Source: Methylomagnum ishizawai
Lineage (GTDB): Bacteria > Pseudomonadota > Gammaproteobacteria > Methylococcales > Methylococcaceae
DNA length: 64,000 bases
Reading direction: 5' to 3'
Assembly: GCF_900155475.1 (NCBI RefSeq)
Contig: NZ_FXAM01000001.1
Span: forward strand, 4,564,901 to 4,628,900
The number at the start of each line of letters is the position of its first letter. Position 1 is the stretch's first letter. A model generated the notes under the pieces. It ran no database searches and was not told the DNA's origin. It worked only from the letters and a program-made list of their open reading frames with translations. Positions 31,144 to 39,872 of the stretch are shown piece after piece. The position numbers and the translations under genes were made by a program.

Positions 31144-31599
31144 ATGATCCGCTTCATCCTGTTGTTCCTCGCGGGCCTTTTCGCCGGCTCCGCCCTGGCG
31201 GTCGAAGTCCGCCAATTCGACGACCCCGCCAAACAGCGCCGTTATGAGAACCTGATCGAGGAACTGCGCTGCCTGGTGTGCCAAAACCAATCGCTGGCCG
31301 ATTCCGACGCCGATCTCGCCAAGGATTTGCGCGACGAGGTCTACGGCATCATCCAAAGCGGCAAGAGCGAAGAAGAAGCGGTGCGCTTCCTCACCGACCG
31401 CTACGGCGATTTCGTGCTATACCGTCCGCCGGTCAAGCCCATCACCTTGTTGCTCTGGACCGGGCCGGTGTTGATCCTGCTGGCGGTGGCGCTGTTCCTG
31501 TGGAAACACAACCGCCAGCGCCCCCCCTTGGCCCGGTTGGAACTGACCGACGAAGAGCGCCAGCGCCTGGAGCGGCTCAAGAAGAACCTCGAAGGCTGA
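31144..31599 (+). CDS. ccmH: Cytochrome c-type biogenesis protein CcmH
   Basis: A 151-residue protein with a signal peptide (ending GSALA) and the redox motif LRCLVCQNQSLADSDA (about 39-54) typical of CcmH/CcmL. A C-terminal membrane helix follows (PITLLLWTGPVLILLAVALF). It works with CcmF and CcmI in heme ligation to reduced apocytochrome. It lies 46 bases after ccmG and 44 bases before ccmI. The ccmF gene is not in the window. Confidence 0.96.
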   Translation: MIRFILLFLAGLFAGSALAVEVRQFDDPAKQRRYENLIEELRCLVCQNQSLADSDADLAKDLRDEVYGIIQSGKSEEEAVRFLTDRYGDFVLYRPPVKPITLLLWTGPVLILLAVALFLWKHNRQRPPLARLELTDEERQRLERLKKNLEG

Positions 31600-31643
31600 T
31601 TTCCACCCCGCCGACCCGGCGCGGCATGATAGGAACCACAGGC

Positions 31644-32861
31644 ATGATTGAATTTTGGATCGCGGCGGCCTTGCTGCTGCTGCTGGGCTATACGTTTTTC
31701 CTGCCCGCCCTGACCGGCAAGACCGGCGGCGGCGGGGCCGACCGGGCCAAGCTCAACCTGTTATTGCATCGGCACCGGCAACAGGAATTGGCGCGGGAAA
31801 CCGCCGACGCCGAGGATTGGCGCAAGCTGGATGCCGAATCGGAACGCAGCCTGTTGGACGATTTGGAAATGGCGGGACACCCCCACGCCCCGGCGGAAGC
31901 CCAAGGCGGGCGCCTCGCGTTGGCGGTGACGCTGATCGCCTTGCCTTTGGTCGGCTTGCTGGCGTATTTCTCGCTGGGACGGCCCGATTTGCTGGGACTG
32001 GCCCCGGCCCAGATGCAGGCCCAAGCCCAGCCCAATACCCCGCCCGGCCTGGAAGACAGCATCCAGCGCCTGGCCGAGCGGCTCAAGCAGAATCCCAACG
32101 ACCTGGAAGGCTGGACCATGTTGGGCCGCTCGCTGTTGATCGTGAACCAGCCCGACAAGGCCGTCACGGCCTTCGAGTACGCCATGAAGCTGGCCCCCGA
32201 CAACCTCGACCTCAAAGCCTATTACGCCGAAGCCCTGGCCGGGGCCAGCCAAGGCGTGCTGGAAGGCAAGCCGACCGAGTTGGTCGAGGCGGTACTGAAG
32301 CAAGACCCCCAGCACAAGGGCGCGTTATGGATGGCGGGCATCGCCGCCGCCCAGCGCAAAGACATCCCCAAAGCCGTGGACTACTGGACCCGGCTCAAGG
32401 CCCAATTCCCGCCGCAAAGCGAGGAAGCCCGCCAAATCGACCGCTATCTGGCCGAGGTCCAGGGCTTGCCCACCCCCGCCGCAACCGCTCCGCCCACCCA
32501 GACCCCAGCGCCCGGCAAGCGCATCCATGTCCAGGTCAAGCTGGCCGAAGGTTTCAAGGAGCGGGCCGCGCCGGACGATGCCTTGTTCGTGTTCGCCCGC
32601 GCCGCCCAAGGCCCGCCCATGCCGCTGGCCGTGGTCAAAAAGCGGGCCGGGGATTTGCCGCTGGAGGTGGTGCTGGACGATTCCATGGCCATGATGCAGG
32701 GTATGAATCTATCGTCGTTCGAGCAGGTGGTGATTGGGGCGCGGATTTCCAAAAGCGGCAAGCCCACGCCCAGCCCCGGCGATCTCCAGGGCCAGACCGC
32801 ACCGCTCGCCCCGGAGAACGACGGCCACTACGCGGTGACGGTGGACCAGGTGGCGCCATAG
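31644..32861 (+). CDS. ccmI: c-type cytochrome biogenesis protein CcmI
   Basis: A 405-residue protein. A membrane helix at the start (MIEFWIAAALLLLLGY) and a second one (ALAVTLIALPLVGLLAYF, about 95) bracket a leucine-rich cytoplasmic loop. Periplasmic TPR repeats (NPNDLEGWTMLGRSLL.., PDKAVTAFEYAMKLAPDN) follow, then a C-terminal domain (about 290-405). CcmI chaperones apocytochromes to the CcmFH ligase. ATG 31644, preceded by AGGA, is preferred to ATG 31626, which would add six residues. Confidence 0.93.
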   Translation: MIEFWIAAALLLLLGYTFFLPALTGKTGGGGADRAKLNLLLHRHRQQELARETADAEDWRKLDAESERSLLDDLEMAGHPHAPAEAQGGRLALAVTLIALPLVGLLAYFSLGRPDLLGLAPAQMQAQAQPNTPPGLEDSIQRLAERLKQNPNDLEGWTMLGRSLLIVNQPDKAVTAFEYAMKLAPDNLDLKAYYAEALAGASQGVLEGKPTELVEAVLKQDPQHKGALWMAGIAAAQRKDIPKAVDYWTRLKAQFPPQSEEARQIDRYLAEVQGLPTPAATAPPTQTPAPGKRIHVQVKLAEGFKERAAPDDALFVFARAAQGPPMPLAVVKKRAGDLPLEVVLDDSMAMMQGMNLSSFEQVVIGARISKSGKPTPSPGDLQGQTAPLAPENDGHYAVTVDQVAP

Positions 32862-32971
32862 CGTCTAACCGTGCTGGCAAGAAAGCCACAGGCCCGGTAG
32901 GCTTGCCTATCGTCGGCTTCCAAGTTCCGCTTGGAAACCGGCGATAATCTTCCACCCCATGAGCGCGGAAC

Positions 32972-34306
32972 ATGTTGTTGACCCCCGAACAAGTCCTGCA
33001 ACTCGCCCCCGACGCCGCCTCGGCCAAAGCCGGACAAGGTTTGGCCATGCCCGCCAAATGGCCCACGCTGGGCCAATCCGGGAACGCCCTATGGGGCGAA
33101 TGCCAGGGCAGCGGTTCCAAACCCTATCAAGTGCAAATCGACCTGGGCGGCGGGCCCGTCTTCCGCTGCACCTGCCCCAGCCGCAAATTCCCCTGCAAGC
33201 ACGGCTTGGCCTTGCTGCTACTGCAAGCCCGCAAACCCGACGCCATCGCCACCGCCGAGCCACCGGCCTGGGTGGCGGAATGGCTGGCTTCCCGCCAACA
33301 ACGGGCAGCGCGGCAAGAAGAGAAAAAAGCCCAGGCAACGGAACCCGCCACCACCCCAGCCGCCGATCCGGCCACCACCGCCAAACGCGAAACCAAGCGC
33401 CTGGAACGCATGGCGGCGGGGGCTGCGGAATTGCGGCGCTGGCTGGAAGATCAAGTCCGGCAAGGCATCGGCAATCTGGCCGATCCCAAGACCGATTGGC
33501 GGGCCTTGGCGGCGCGGATGGTCGATGCCCAAGCCCCCGGCCTCGCCTTCCGGGTGCGGAAGCTCGGCGAAATCGCCGGGACTGGCGGCGATTGGCCCAC
33601 ACGGCTCCTGGCCGCGATGGGTCGGCTCGCCCTGTTGTTGGATGCTTTCGACCGCTTCGCCGACTTGCCGCCCCCGGTCCAGGCCGATGTCCGCGCCGCG
33701 CTGGGCTGGCCCTTGGACAAGGATGAAGTGCTGGCCCAGGGCGAGCGCTGTACCGACCTGTGGGATGTGCTGGGTTGCCAGATCGAGGAAAACGAACGGC
33801 TGTGGGAGCGGCGGGTCTGGTTGCGCGGGCGGGAAACGGGACGCCGCGCCTTGCTGTTGGATTTCGCCCATGGCAATCCGGTGTTCGCCCAGCCTTTCCT
33901 AGTCGGCTCGGCCTTGCGCCTGACCCTGGCCTATTATCCCGGTTCCCGGCCCAGCCGCGCTTTGATCGTTGCGGGACCGGAAGCCGAAGGCTCCGCCCGC
34001 GTCCCGGCACAAACCCTCGAAGACGAATGGACCACGTTGGCGGAAGGCATCGCCGCCAATCCCTGGCAAAGCCCTTGGCCATTGGCGGTACCCGCCGCCG
34101 TGCCGGGGTTCGATGACAACGGATGGGCTTTATATACGGCAGAGGGCGGACGCCTACCCGTAGCCTTGGCGGATGACGAGGGTTGGCGCTGGCTGGCCTT
34201 GTCCGGGGGGATGCCCATGGGGGTATTCGGCGAATGGGACGGCGAAAAACTGCTGCCCCTGAGCGCCTGGGCACCGGACTTGGTTTGGAGTGGAGGACAG
34301 CGCTGA
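32972..34306 (+). CDS. SWIM zinc-finger protein of a MoxR/VWA cluster
   Basis: A 444-residue protein with a SWIM zinc finger near the N-terminus: Cys66, Cys68, Cys75 and His77 (FRCTCPSRKFPCKHGLAL). A charged linker and a long domain with no motif I recognise follow. SWIM fingers bind DNA or protein. The stop overlaps the DUF5691 start (TGATG), and MoxR ATPase, DUF5682 and VWA genes follow, matching the set seen with the YehL subfamily of MoxR ATPases (E. coli YehQ is the SWIM member, as I recall). It is probably a substrate or partner recognition part. The function is not known. Confidence 0.88.
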   Translation: MLLTPEQVLQLAPDAASAKAGQGLAMPAKWPTLGQSGNALWGECQGSGSKPYQVQIDLGGGPVFRCTCPSRKFPCKHGLALLLLQARKPDAIATAEPPAWVAEWLASRQQRAARQEEKKAQATEPATTPAADPATTAKRETKRLERMAAGAAELRRWLEDQVRQGIGNLADPKTDWRALAARMVDAQAPGLAFRVRKLGEIAGTGGDWPTRLLAAMGRLALLLDAFDRFADLPPPVQADVRAALGWPLDKDEVLAQGERCTDLWDVLGCQIEENERLWERRVWLRGRETGRRALLLDFAHGNPVFAQPFLVGSALRLTLAYYPGSRPSRALIVAGPEAEGSARVPAQTLEDEWTTLAEGIAANPWQSPWPLAVPAAVPGFDDNGWALYTAEGGRLPVALADDEGWRWLALSGGMPMGVFGEWDGEKLLPLSAWAPDLVWSGGQR

Positions 34307-35859
34307 TGTCTGGCTTGGAAACCTTGGCGGCGCAAGCCGTGGTCGGCGTGGCGCGGCAAGCGCCGGTCTGGCCCGACACCGGGGGCGCGGTGGGCGCGAC
34401 CCTACATGAATTAATCCAACAACGGACCGACCCGGCCTCGGCCTTGCTCGGTGTCGCCGGGGTGCTGGCGGTGTGCGGTGCCGCCGGTTATTGTCCGCCC
34501 ACGCACGGACGGAACAGTGCGCCACCCTGCCCACCCGAAACCCTACCCGCCGCCCAAGACCCGCCGCTCGCCGCCGCCTTGGCCGCGATCCTGGCCGACG
34601 GTCCTGAACGCTTGCAGGCCGAGGCCCTGCGCCGCTTGGCCGGGGCCGGTGCGCGCTGGCCGGAGCGCCTATTGCCAGAGGTGTTGGAACTCGGTCGCCG
34701 CAACCGCGCCTTGCGTCCCTGTTTGCAGGCCACGCTCGGCCAGCGCGGCCCATGGTTGGCGGGACTGAACCCCGCTTGGGCCTATGCCGTCGGTCCCGTC
34801 GGCCCGGATAGGGATATCGCCCTCTGGGAAACCGGCACCCTGGAGCAACGCGCCGCCTATCTCCGCCACTGCCGATCCGACGATCCGGGCCGGGGCCGCG
34901 AACTCTATCTCCAAGCCTTGCCGGAATTGGGGGCCAAGGAACGCGCCGCCCTGCTCATGGAACTGGCGGTAGGACTCGGCCCGGACGACGAAGCCACCTT
35001 GGAAACCACCTTGAAGGACCGCGCCAAGGAAGTCCGCATCGCCGCCGCCGCCTTGCTGGTGCGGCTACCCGACAGCGCCTACGCCCGGCGCATGGCGGCG
35101 CGGCTGGATGCCTGCCTAGGCCAGACCCGGAAGCTACTGCGGACGGTGTGGACGGTGGAACCCCCGGAAACCTCCGGCCTCGACTGGAAAGCCGACGCCC
35201 TGGAAGAATCCCCGCCCAAAGGCGAAGCCCTGGGCCAACGGGCGTGGTGGCTGTACCAATTGACCCGGAATACCCCGCTGGCCTGGTGGGAAACCCGCCT
35301 GGAACTCACGGCGGCGGACATATTGGAATGGGGACTCAAAAGCGAATGGCGCAACGCCCTCTGGCGCGGCTGGCTGGACGCGGCGGAAACCAGCGCCGCC
35401 GCGCTCTGGCTGGAAGCCTTCCTCGCCCGTAAACCGCCCAAGGGTGTCCACTACGATTACCGCCGCTTCCTGCGCCACCTGCCGCCGCACGCCTGCGAAC
35501 ACCTCTGGCTCGACCTCATGGCCCGCGAGAACGCAGGAGCCGGCCTGGCCTTGGCCTGCGAATCCCTGCCGCTGGATAGCGGGGCGGTGTCCGCCGAATT
35601 CGCCCAGGCCGCGCTGGGGCAGGTGGCGGATTATCTGGCGCGGCGCGAAGCCACCTGGGATTACCGGCTGCGCGAAACCCTGCCGCAATTCGCCTGCCTG
35701 ATCCCGCCCGAATTATTCGAGACCATCGAAGCCACCCGGCCCCTGGACTGTAAGGATGTCCATCCCTCCCTGACCGAAACCGTGGCGCGGTTCCATGCCG
35801 TTTTGGAACGCCGCGCCCTGCTGCATCAACATCCCTTATTAGCGAGTGCCGATCCATGA
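34306..35859 (+). CDS. DUF5691 family protein
   Basis: A 517-residue protein, mostly helical. HEAT-like stretches (LKDRAKEVRIAAAALLVRLP, WLAGLNPAW) and many Trp/Arg/Glu residues suggest a scaffold. I assign DUF5691 from overall wording and from context between SWIM and MoxR genes. It has a GGAGG SD. Its start overlaps the SWIM gene by one base and its stop overlaps the MoxR start (ATGA), so three genes are translationally coupled. No catalytic motif is visible. Confidence 0.75.
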   Translation: MSGLETLAAQAVVGVARQAPVWPDTGGAVGATLHELIQQRTDPASALLGVAGVLAVCGAAGYCPPTHGRNSAPPCPPETLPAAQDPPLAAALAAILADGPERLQAEALRRLAGAGARWPERLLPEVLELGRRNRALRPCLQATLGQRGPWLAGLNPAWAYAVGPVGPDRDIALWETGTLEQRAAYLRHCRSDDPGRGRELYLQALPELGAKERAALLMELAVGLGPDDEATLETTLKDRAKEVRIAAAALLVRLPDSAYARRMAARLDACLGQTRKLLRTVWTVEPPETSGLDWKADALEESPPKGEALGQRAWWLYQLTRNTPLAWWETRLELTAADILEWGLKSEWRNALWRGWLDAAETSAAALWLEAFLARKPPKGVHYDYRRFLRHLPPHACEHLWLDLMARENAGAGLALACESLPLDSGAVSAEFAQAALGQVADYLARREATWDYRLRETLPQFACLIPPELFETIEATRPLDCKDVHPSLTETVARFHAVLERRALLHQHPLLASADP

Positions 35860-36938
35860 GCGAAATCCTGCGCCAGCACGCCGAACACCAATACGCCGAG
35901 GAACTGGACCAACTGCGCCGCGTCGATACCCGCCAGCGCCCGCCCAACTGGGAACTCTCGCCCTGGGCGGTCTCGACCTATCTGCTGGGCGGCAAGCTCG
36001 ACAACGGCTTCGAGATCGCGCCCAAATACATCGGCCAGCGCCGCATCATCGAAATCGCGGTCTCGACCCTCGCCACCGACCGCGCCCTGCTGTTGTTCGG
36101 GGTGCCGGGCACGGCCAAATCCTGGGTGTCGGAGCATCTCGCCGCCGCCATCGCCGGCAATTCCACCCTGTTGATCCAGGGCACGGCGGGCACCAGCGAA
36201 GAACAAATGCGCTACGGCTGGAACTACGCCCGCCTGCTGGCCGAAGGGCCGTCGCCGCAAGCCCTGGTGCAAAGCCCCTTGATGCGGGCCATGGAAACCG
36301 GGCGCATCGCCCGCATCGAGGAATTGACCCGCATCCCCGCCGATGTGCAGGACACCCTCATCACCATGCTGTCCGAGAAAACCCTGCCCATCCCCGAACT
36401 CGGGAGCGAAGTACAGGCGGTGCGCGGCTTCAACGTCATCGCCACCGCCAACAACCGCGACAAGGGCGTGAACGAACTGTCCAGTGCCTTGAAGCGCCGT
36501 TTCAATACGGTGATCCTGCCGACCCCGGCCAGCGAGGACGAGGAAGTCGCCATCGTCACCAAGCGGGTGGCGGAACTGGGCCGCGCCCTGGAACTGCCCA
36601 CCGAACCGCCCGCGCTCAAGGAAGTGCGCCGCGTGGTGCAAATCTTCCGCGAACTCAGGAACGGCCAGACCGAGGACGGCAAAACCAAGCTGAAATCCCC
36701 CAGCGCCACCCTCAGCACGGCGGAGGCGATTTCGGTCATCAACAGCGGCATGGCCTTGGCCGGGCATTTCGGCGACGGCGTGCTGCGGGCGGCGGACGTG
36801 GCGGCGGGGCTCACCGGGGCCATCATCAAAGACCCGGTGCAGGACGCCTTGGTGTGGAAGGAATACCTGGAAACCGTGGTGAAGGAACGGTCGGAATGGA
36901 AGGATTTGTACCGGGCTTGCCGGGAAGTCGAGGGTTAG
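35856..36938 (+). CDS. MoxR-family AAA+ ATPase (YehL-like)
   Basis: A 360-residue AAA+ protein. Walker A GVPGTAKS is at 82-89, Walker B-type ARIEE near 152-156, sensor 1 Asn in FNVIATANNRD, and the arginine-rich LKRRFNTV follows. MoxR ATPases work with VWA proteins as chaperone-like machines for complex maturation or metal insertion. The conserved lead ELDQLRR...RPPNWELSPWAV and GTAGTSEEQMRYGWNYARLL resemble the YehL subfamily. It is coupled to DUF5691 upstream. The expected DUF5682 and VWA partners lie 4.7 kb downstream beyond unrelated genes. Confidence 0.93.
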   Translation: MSEILRQHAEHQYAEELDQLRRVDTRQRPPNWELSPWAVSTYLLGGKLDNGFEIAPKYIGQRRIIEIAVSTLATDRALLLFGVPGTAKSWVSEHLAAAIAGNSTLLIQGTAGTSEEQMRYGWNYARLLAEGPSPQALVQSPLMRAMETGRIARIEELTRIPADVQDTLITMLSEKTLPIPELGSEVQAVRGFNVIATANNRDKGVNELSSALKRRFNTVILPTPASEDEEVAIVTKRVAELGRALELPTEPPALKEVRRVVQIFRELRNGQTEDGKTKLKSPSATLSTAEAISVINSGMALAGHFGDGVLRAADVAAGLTGAIIKDPVQDALVWKEYLETVVKERSEWKDLYRACREVEG

Positions 36939-37020
36939 CCTTACGACATCGAAAACACCCTGGCCGAACGCGGCGGCACCACCGATAATCCCGGCCTTTG
37001 CCCCCAGCGAGGCTGTCCCA

Positions 37021-37479
37021 ATGAAAATCCTCTACCTGCACGGCTGGCAATCGGTGCCCGGCGGCGTCAAGCCCAGCCATCTCCAAGCGCTGGGCCACGA
37101 ACTCATCGAACCGGCCCTGCCCCACGACGATTTCGACCTTGCCCTGCGTATCGCCCAAACCGCGCTGGAACAACACCGGCCCGCGCTGATCGTGGGTTCC
37201 AGCCGGGGCGGGGCGCTGGCGATGAACCTCCGGGCCGGGGAAATTCCCCTGGTCCTGCTGTGCCCGGCCTGGAAACGCTGGGGCACGGCCCACACCGTGA
37301 AACCCGGCACGCTGATCCTGCACGCCTTGGCCGACGAGGTCATCCCCTACGCCGACACCCTAGAATTGCTCGCGAATAGCGGCCTCGTCCCGGAAACCGC
37401 CCTCGTCACTGTGGGTTATGAACACCGGCTGGCCGATGCGGCGGCGCTCGCGGCCTTGGCGGCGGCGGTGGATCGTTAG
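37021..37479 (+). CDS. Alpha/beta hydrolase (YqiA-type esterase)
   Basis: A 152-residue compact alpha/beta hydrolase. It has an N-terminal YLHGWQS oxyanion region, nucleophile elbow GSSRGGALA (Ser in GSSRG), acid in LADEVIPY and catalytic His in GYEHRLAD. Small size and wording fit the YqiA/UPF0227-like esterases. It is the first gene of the block that separates the MoxR gene from its DUF5682/VWA partners. It is followed at once by an EamA transporter. The substrate is unknown. Confidence 0.85.
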   Translation: MKILYLHGWQSVPGGVKPSHLQALGHELIEPALPHDDFDLALRIAQTALEQHRPALIVGSSRGGALAMNLRAGEIPLVLLCPAWKRWGTAHTVKPGTLILHALADEVIPYADTLELLANSGLVPETALVTVGYEHRLADAAALAALAAAVDR

Positions 37480-37480
37480 G

Positions 37481-38461
37481 GTGGAAACCGCATCTACCAC
37501 CCCGTCCCGCCCGCACCTCACCGCCGCCTACCTCAGCGTCATCCTGCTCTGGTCCACCACGCCGCTCGCCATCAAATGGAGCGGGCAAGGGCCGGGCTAT
37601 CTGTTCGGCGTCACGGCCCGGATGGGCATCGGTTTCCTGTGTGTGCTGCTGGCGGCGCTGGTCCTGCGCCACCGCCTGCCCGCGCACCGCAAGGCGCTGT
37701 GGGCCTATGCCGCCGGGGCCACGCAAATCTACGGCGCGATGCTGGCGACCTATTGGTCTTCGCAGTTCATCCCCTCGGGCTGGATTTCGGTGGTGTTCGG
37801 GCTGACGCCCTTGCTGACCGCGTTGATGGCAGCGCTGTGGCTGAAAGACCATGGCTTGACGCCGGGGCAATTGCTAGCCTACGGCCTGGGGCTCGGGGGC
37901 TTGGCGGTGATGTTCGATTCGGCGCTGGCTTTCGGGCCGGAGGCGGAACTGGGGATCGGCGGGGTGTTGCTGGCATCCTTCCTGCAAGCGCTGTGTTCGG
38001 TGTGGCTCAAGCGCATCGACGCGCGGATTCCCACCCTGTCCTTGCTGGGCGGCAGCCTCGCGCTGGCCGTACCCGCCTATCTCCTGACCTGGGCTTTGGC
38101 CGATGGCCGCTGGCCGGAGGCCCTGCCCTGGCCCAGTCTGCTCGCCATCTTGTACCTGGGCACGGTGGCGACGACGATCGGTTTCGCCCTGTACTTCTAC
38201 ATCCTCAAGCATCTGCCCGCCACCCGCGTGGCCTTGATTACCCTGATGACGCCGGTCCTGTCGCTGTGGGTGGGCCATGCCATCGATGGCGAGCCGGTGG
38301 GCTGGAGGGTGATGCAGGGCACGGGATTGATCCTCTGCGCCCTGCTCTTGCACGAAGCCACGGGCCGGGGCCGCAAAGCCCCGTCGCCCGCGTCCGCCCG
38401 TATCCAGCGGCGCAAATGGCCTAAAAAGCGTGGCCGAAATTCTCGTGGTAGCGCTCCTTGA
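37481..38461 (+). CDS. EamA/DMT-superfamily transporter
   Basis: A 326-residue integral membrane protein with ten predicted helices in two EamA repeats (LLWSTTPLAIKWSGQGP..; ILYLGTVATTIGFALYFYIL). A GTG start one base after the hydrolase stop is preferred to the overlapping ATG upstream. The basic C-terminal tail overlaps the 3' end of the convergent PfkB gene by 41 bases. Such carriers export metabolites or amino acids; the substrate cannot be told from sequence. Confidence 0.85.
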   Translation: METASTTPSRPHLTAAYLSVILLWSTTPLAIKWSGQGPGYLFGVTARMGIGFLCVLLAALVLRHRLPAHRKALWAYAAGATQIYGAMLATYWSSQFIPSGWISVVFGLTPLLTALMAALWLKDHGLTPGQLLAYGLGLGGLAVMFDSALAFGPEAELGIGGVLLASFLQALCSVWLKRIDARIPTLSLLGGSLALAVPAYLLTWALADGRWPEALPWPSLLAILYLGTVATTIGFALYFYILKHLPATRVALITLMTPVLSLWVGHAIDGEPVGWRVMQGTGLILCALLLHEATGRGRKAPSPASARIQRRKWPKKRGRNSRGSAP

Positions 38462-39353
38462 AGCCCGCCAGGGTGAAGGAGTGGTTCTGGGTGCCGTAGG
38501 TTTCCACCTTGATGGCTCCCATCAGCGAGGCGATGCGGCCCGTGGTCGGCCAATCCAAGCCTTGCAACAGCCCGTAGATCAAGCCGGCCCGGTAGGCGTC
38601 GCCGCAGCCGGTGGGATCGAAGGCGGCGTTGGGCTTGGCCGAGGGGATTTCCAGGCATTCCCCGCCGGTGTAGATCAAAGAGCCGCTCGCCCCCTTGGTG
38701 ATGATGAGTGCCTCGACCTTCCGGGCCAGTTCTTCCGGGGACAGGCCAGTGCGCTCGCGCATGAGTTGGGCCTCGTAATCGTTGAGCGCGACCCAAGTCG
38801 CCAATTCCACGAAATCCAATAGCTCCTGGCCATCAAACATCGGCATGCCCTGGCCCGGATCGAAAATGAAGGGAATCCCGGCCTCGTCGAATTGCCGGGC
38901 GTGCTGGATCATGCCGTTGCGGCCATCCGGCGATACGATCCCCAAGCGGATGCCCCGGTCGGTGGGCACCGAATTGAGGTGGGCATGGTTCATCGCGCCG
39001 GGATGGAAGGCGGTGATCTGGTTGTCGTCCAGGTCGGTGGTGATATAGGCCTGGGCGGTGTAGTTGTCGCCCAGCACCTTGATGAAATCCTGGCCGATGC
39101 CGCAGTAGGCCAGCCATTGCGCATACGGGGTGAAATCCTTGCCCACGGTCGCCATGATCAGCGGCTCGGCCCCCAACAGTTTGAGGTTATAGGCGATATT
39201 GCCCGCGCAACCGCCGTACTCGCGCCGTAATTCCGGCACCAGGAAGGACACGTTGAGGATATGCACCTGCTCCGGCAGGATGTGGTGCTTGAATTTGTCC
39301 TGGAACACCATGATGGTGTCGTAGGCCATGGAACCGCAGATTAATGCCGTCAT
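38421..39353 (-). CDS. PfkB-family carbohydrate/adenosine kinase
   Basis: A 310-residue ribokinase-fold protein: GGCAGNIAYNLKLLGAEP near residue 47, the GKDF...Y..YL block and the anion-hole/catalytic motif DPTGCGDAYRAGL (catalytic Asp). The wording GSMAYDTIMVF and HILPEQVHILNVSF resembles the adenosine kinase-like PfkB group common in proteobacteria. The nucleoside or sugar acceptor is not certain. The ATG at 39353 leads straight into the first beta strand; the in-frame stretch up to 39848 overlaps dgkA on the same strand and is rejected. Confidence 0.87.
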   Translation of the reverse strand: MTALICGSMAYDTIMVFQDKFKHHILPEQVHILNVSFLVPELRREYGGCAGNIAYNLKLLGAEPLIMATVGKDFTPYAQWLAYCGIGQDFIKVLGDNYTAQAYITTDLDDNQITAFHPGAMNHAHLNSVPTDRGIRLGIVSPDGRNGMIQHARQFDEAGIPFIFDPGQGMPMFDGQELLDFVELATWVALNDYEAQLMRERTGLSPEELARKVEALIITKGASGSLIYTGGECLEIPSAKPNAAFDPTGCGDAYRAGLIYGLLQGLDWPTTGRIASLMGAIKVETYGTQNHSFTLAGFKERYHENFGHAF

Positions 39354-39418
39354 TGTGGTTTTTTCCTTGGGTTGAAATGGAAACGGTCGCGCCCTGGGGC
39401 GGATGCGGGGACTATGCC

Positions 39419-39781
39419 CTAGCGCATCAAAACCAGCAACCACACCAGCGCCGCCAGCGCCAACGCCAGGAACACCGCCGCGGAACCGATGTCCTTGGCC
39501 CGGCCCGACAAGGTATGGCGCTCGTAGCCGATGCGGTCCACGGTGGCTTCCAGGGCGGAATTCAGCAATTCCACCACCAGCACGTTCAGCAGCACGCCGG
39601 CCAGGAGGGCGCGTTCTATTCCGGTCTGGCCCAACCATAGCCCCAAAGGCACGCCCACCAAGCACAAGAGGCATTCCTGGCGGAACGCCTCCTCGTGATC
39701 CCAAGCCGCGCGGAAGCCCGCCAGCGAATTGAAGAAAGCCGCGTAAATCCGGCGGATGCCGGAGAAGGATTGTCCTGCCAT
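39419..39781 (-). CDS. dgkA: Diacylglycerol kinase
   Basis: A 120-residue membrane enzyme with three helices and DgkA motifs: AAWDHEEAFRQECLL, LNSALEATVDRIG (catalytic Glu) and the SGRAKDIGSAAV loop. It phosphorylates diacylglycerol to phosphatidic acid, recycling lipid from membrane-derived glucan or LPS modification. Length and motifs are complete. It lies 65 bases upstream of the PfkB gene on the same strand. Confidence 0.95.
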   Translation of the reverse strand: MAGQSFSGIRRIYAAFFNSLAGFRAAWDHEEAFRQECLLCLVGVPLGLWLGQTGIERALLAGVLLNVLVVELLNSALEATVDRIGYERHTLSGRAKDIGSAAVFLALALAALVWLLVLMR

Positions 39782-39872
39782 GGTGGTTTTTGCCGGTGGT
39801 GGGGAGGGAAGGCGAAAGGGCCGGAAAGCTCGGCCCGCTGGGCGGCATTTTCCACCATTCAGCGGCGGGCCA

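Noticed and set aside
37418..37480. Upstream ATG for the EamA transporter
   Set aside because: It lies inside the hydrolase gene and adds an Arg-rich stretch unlike transporter N-termini; the GTG at 37481 fits better.
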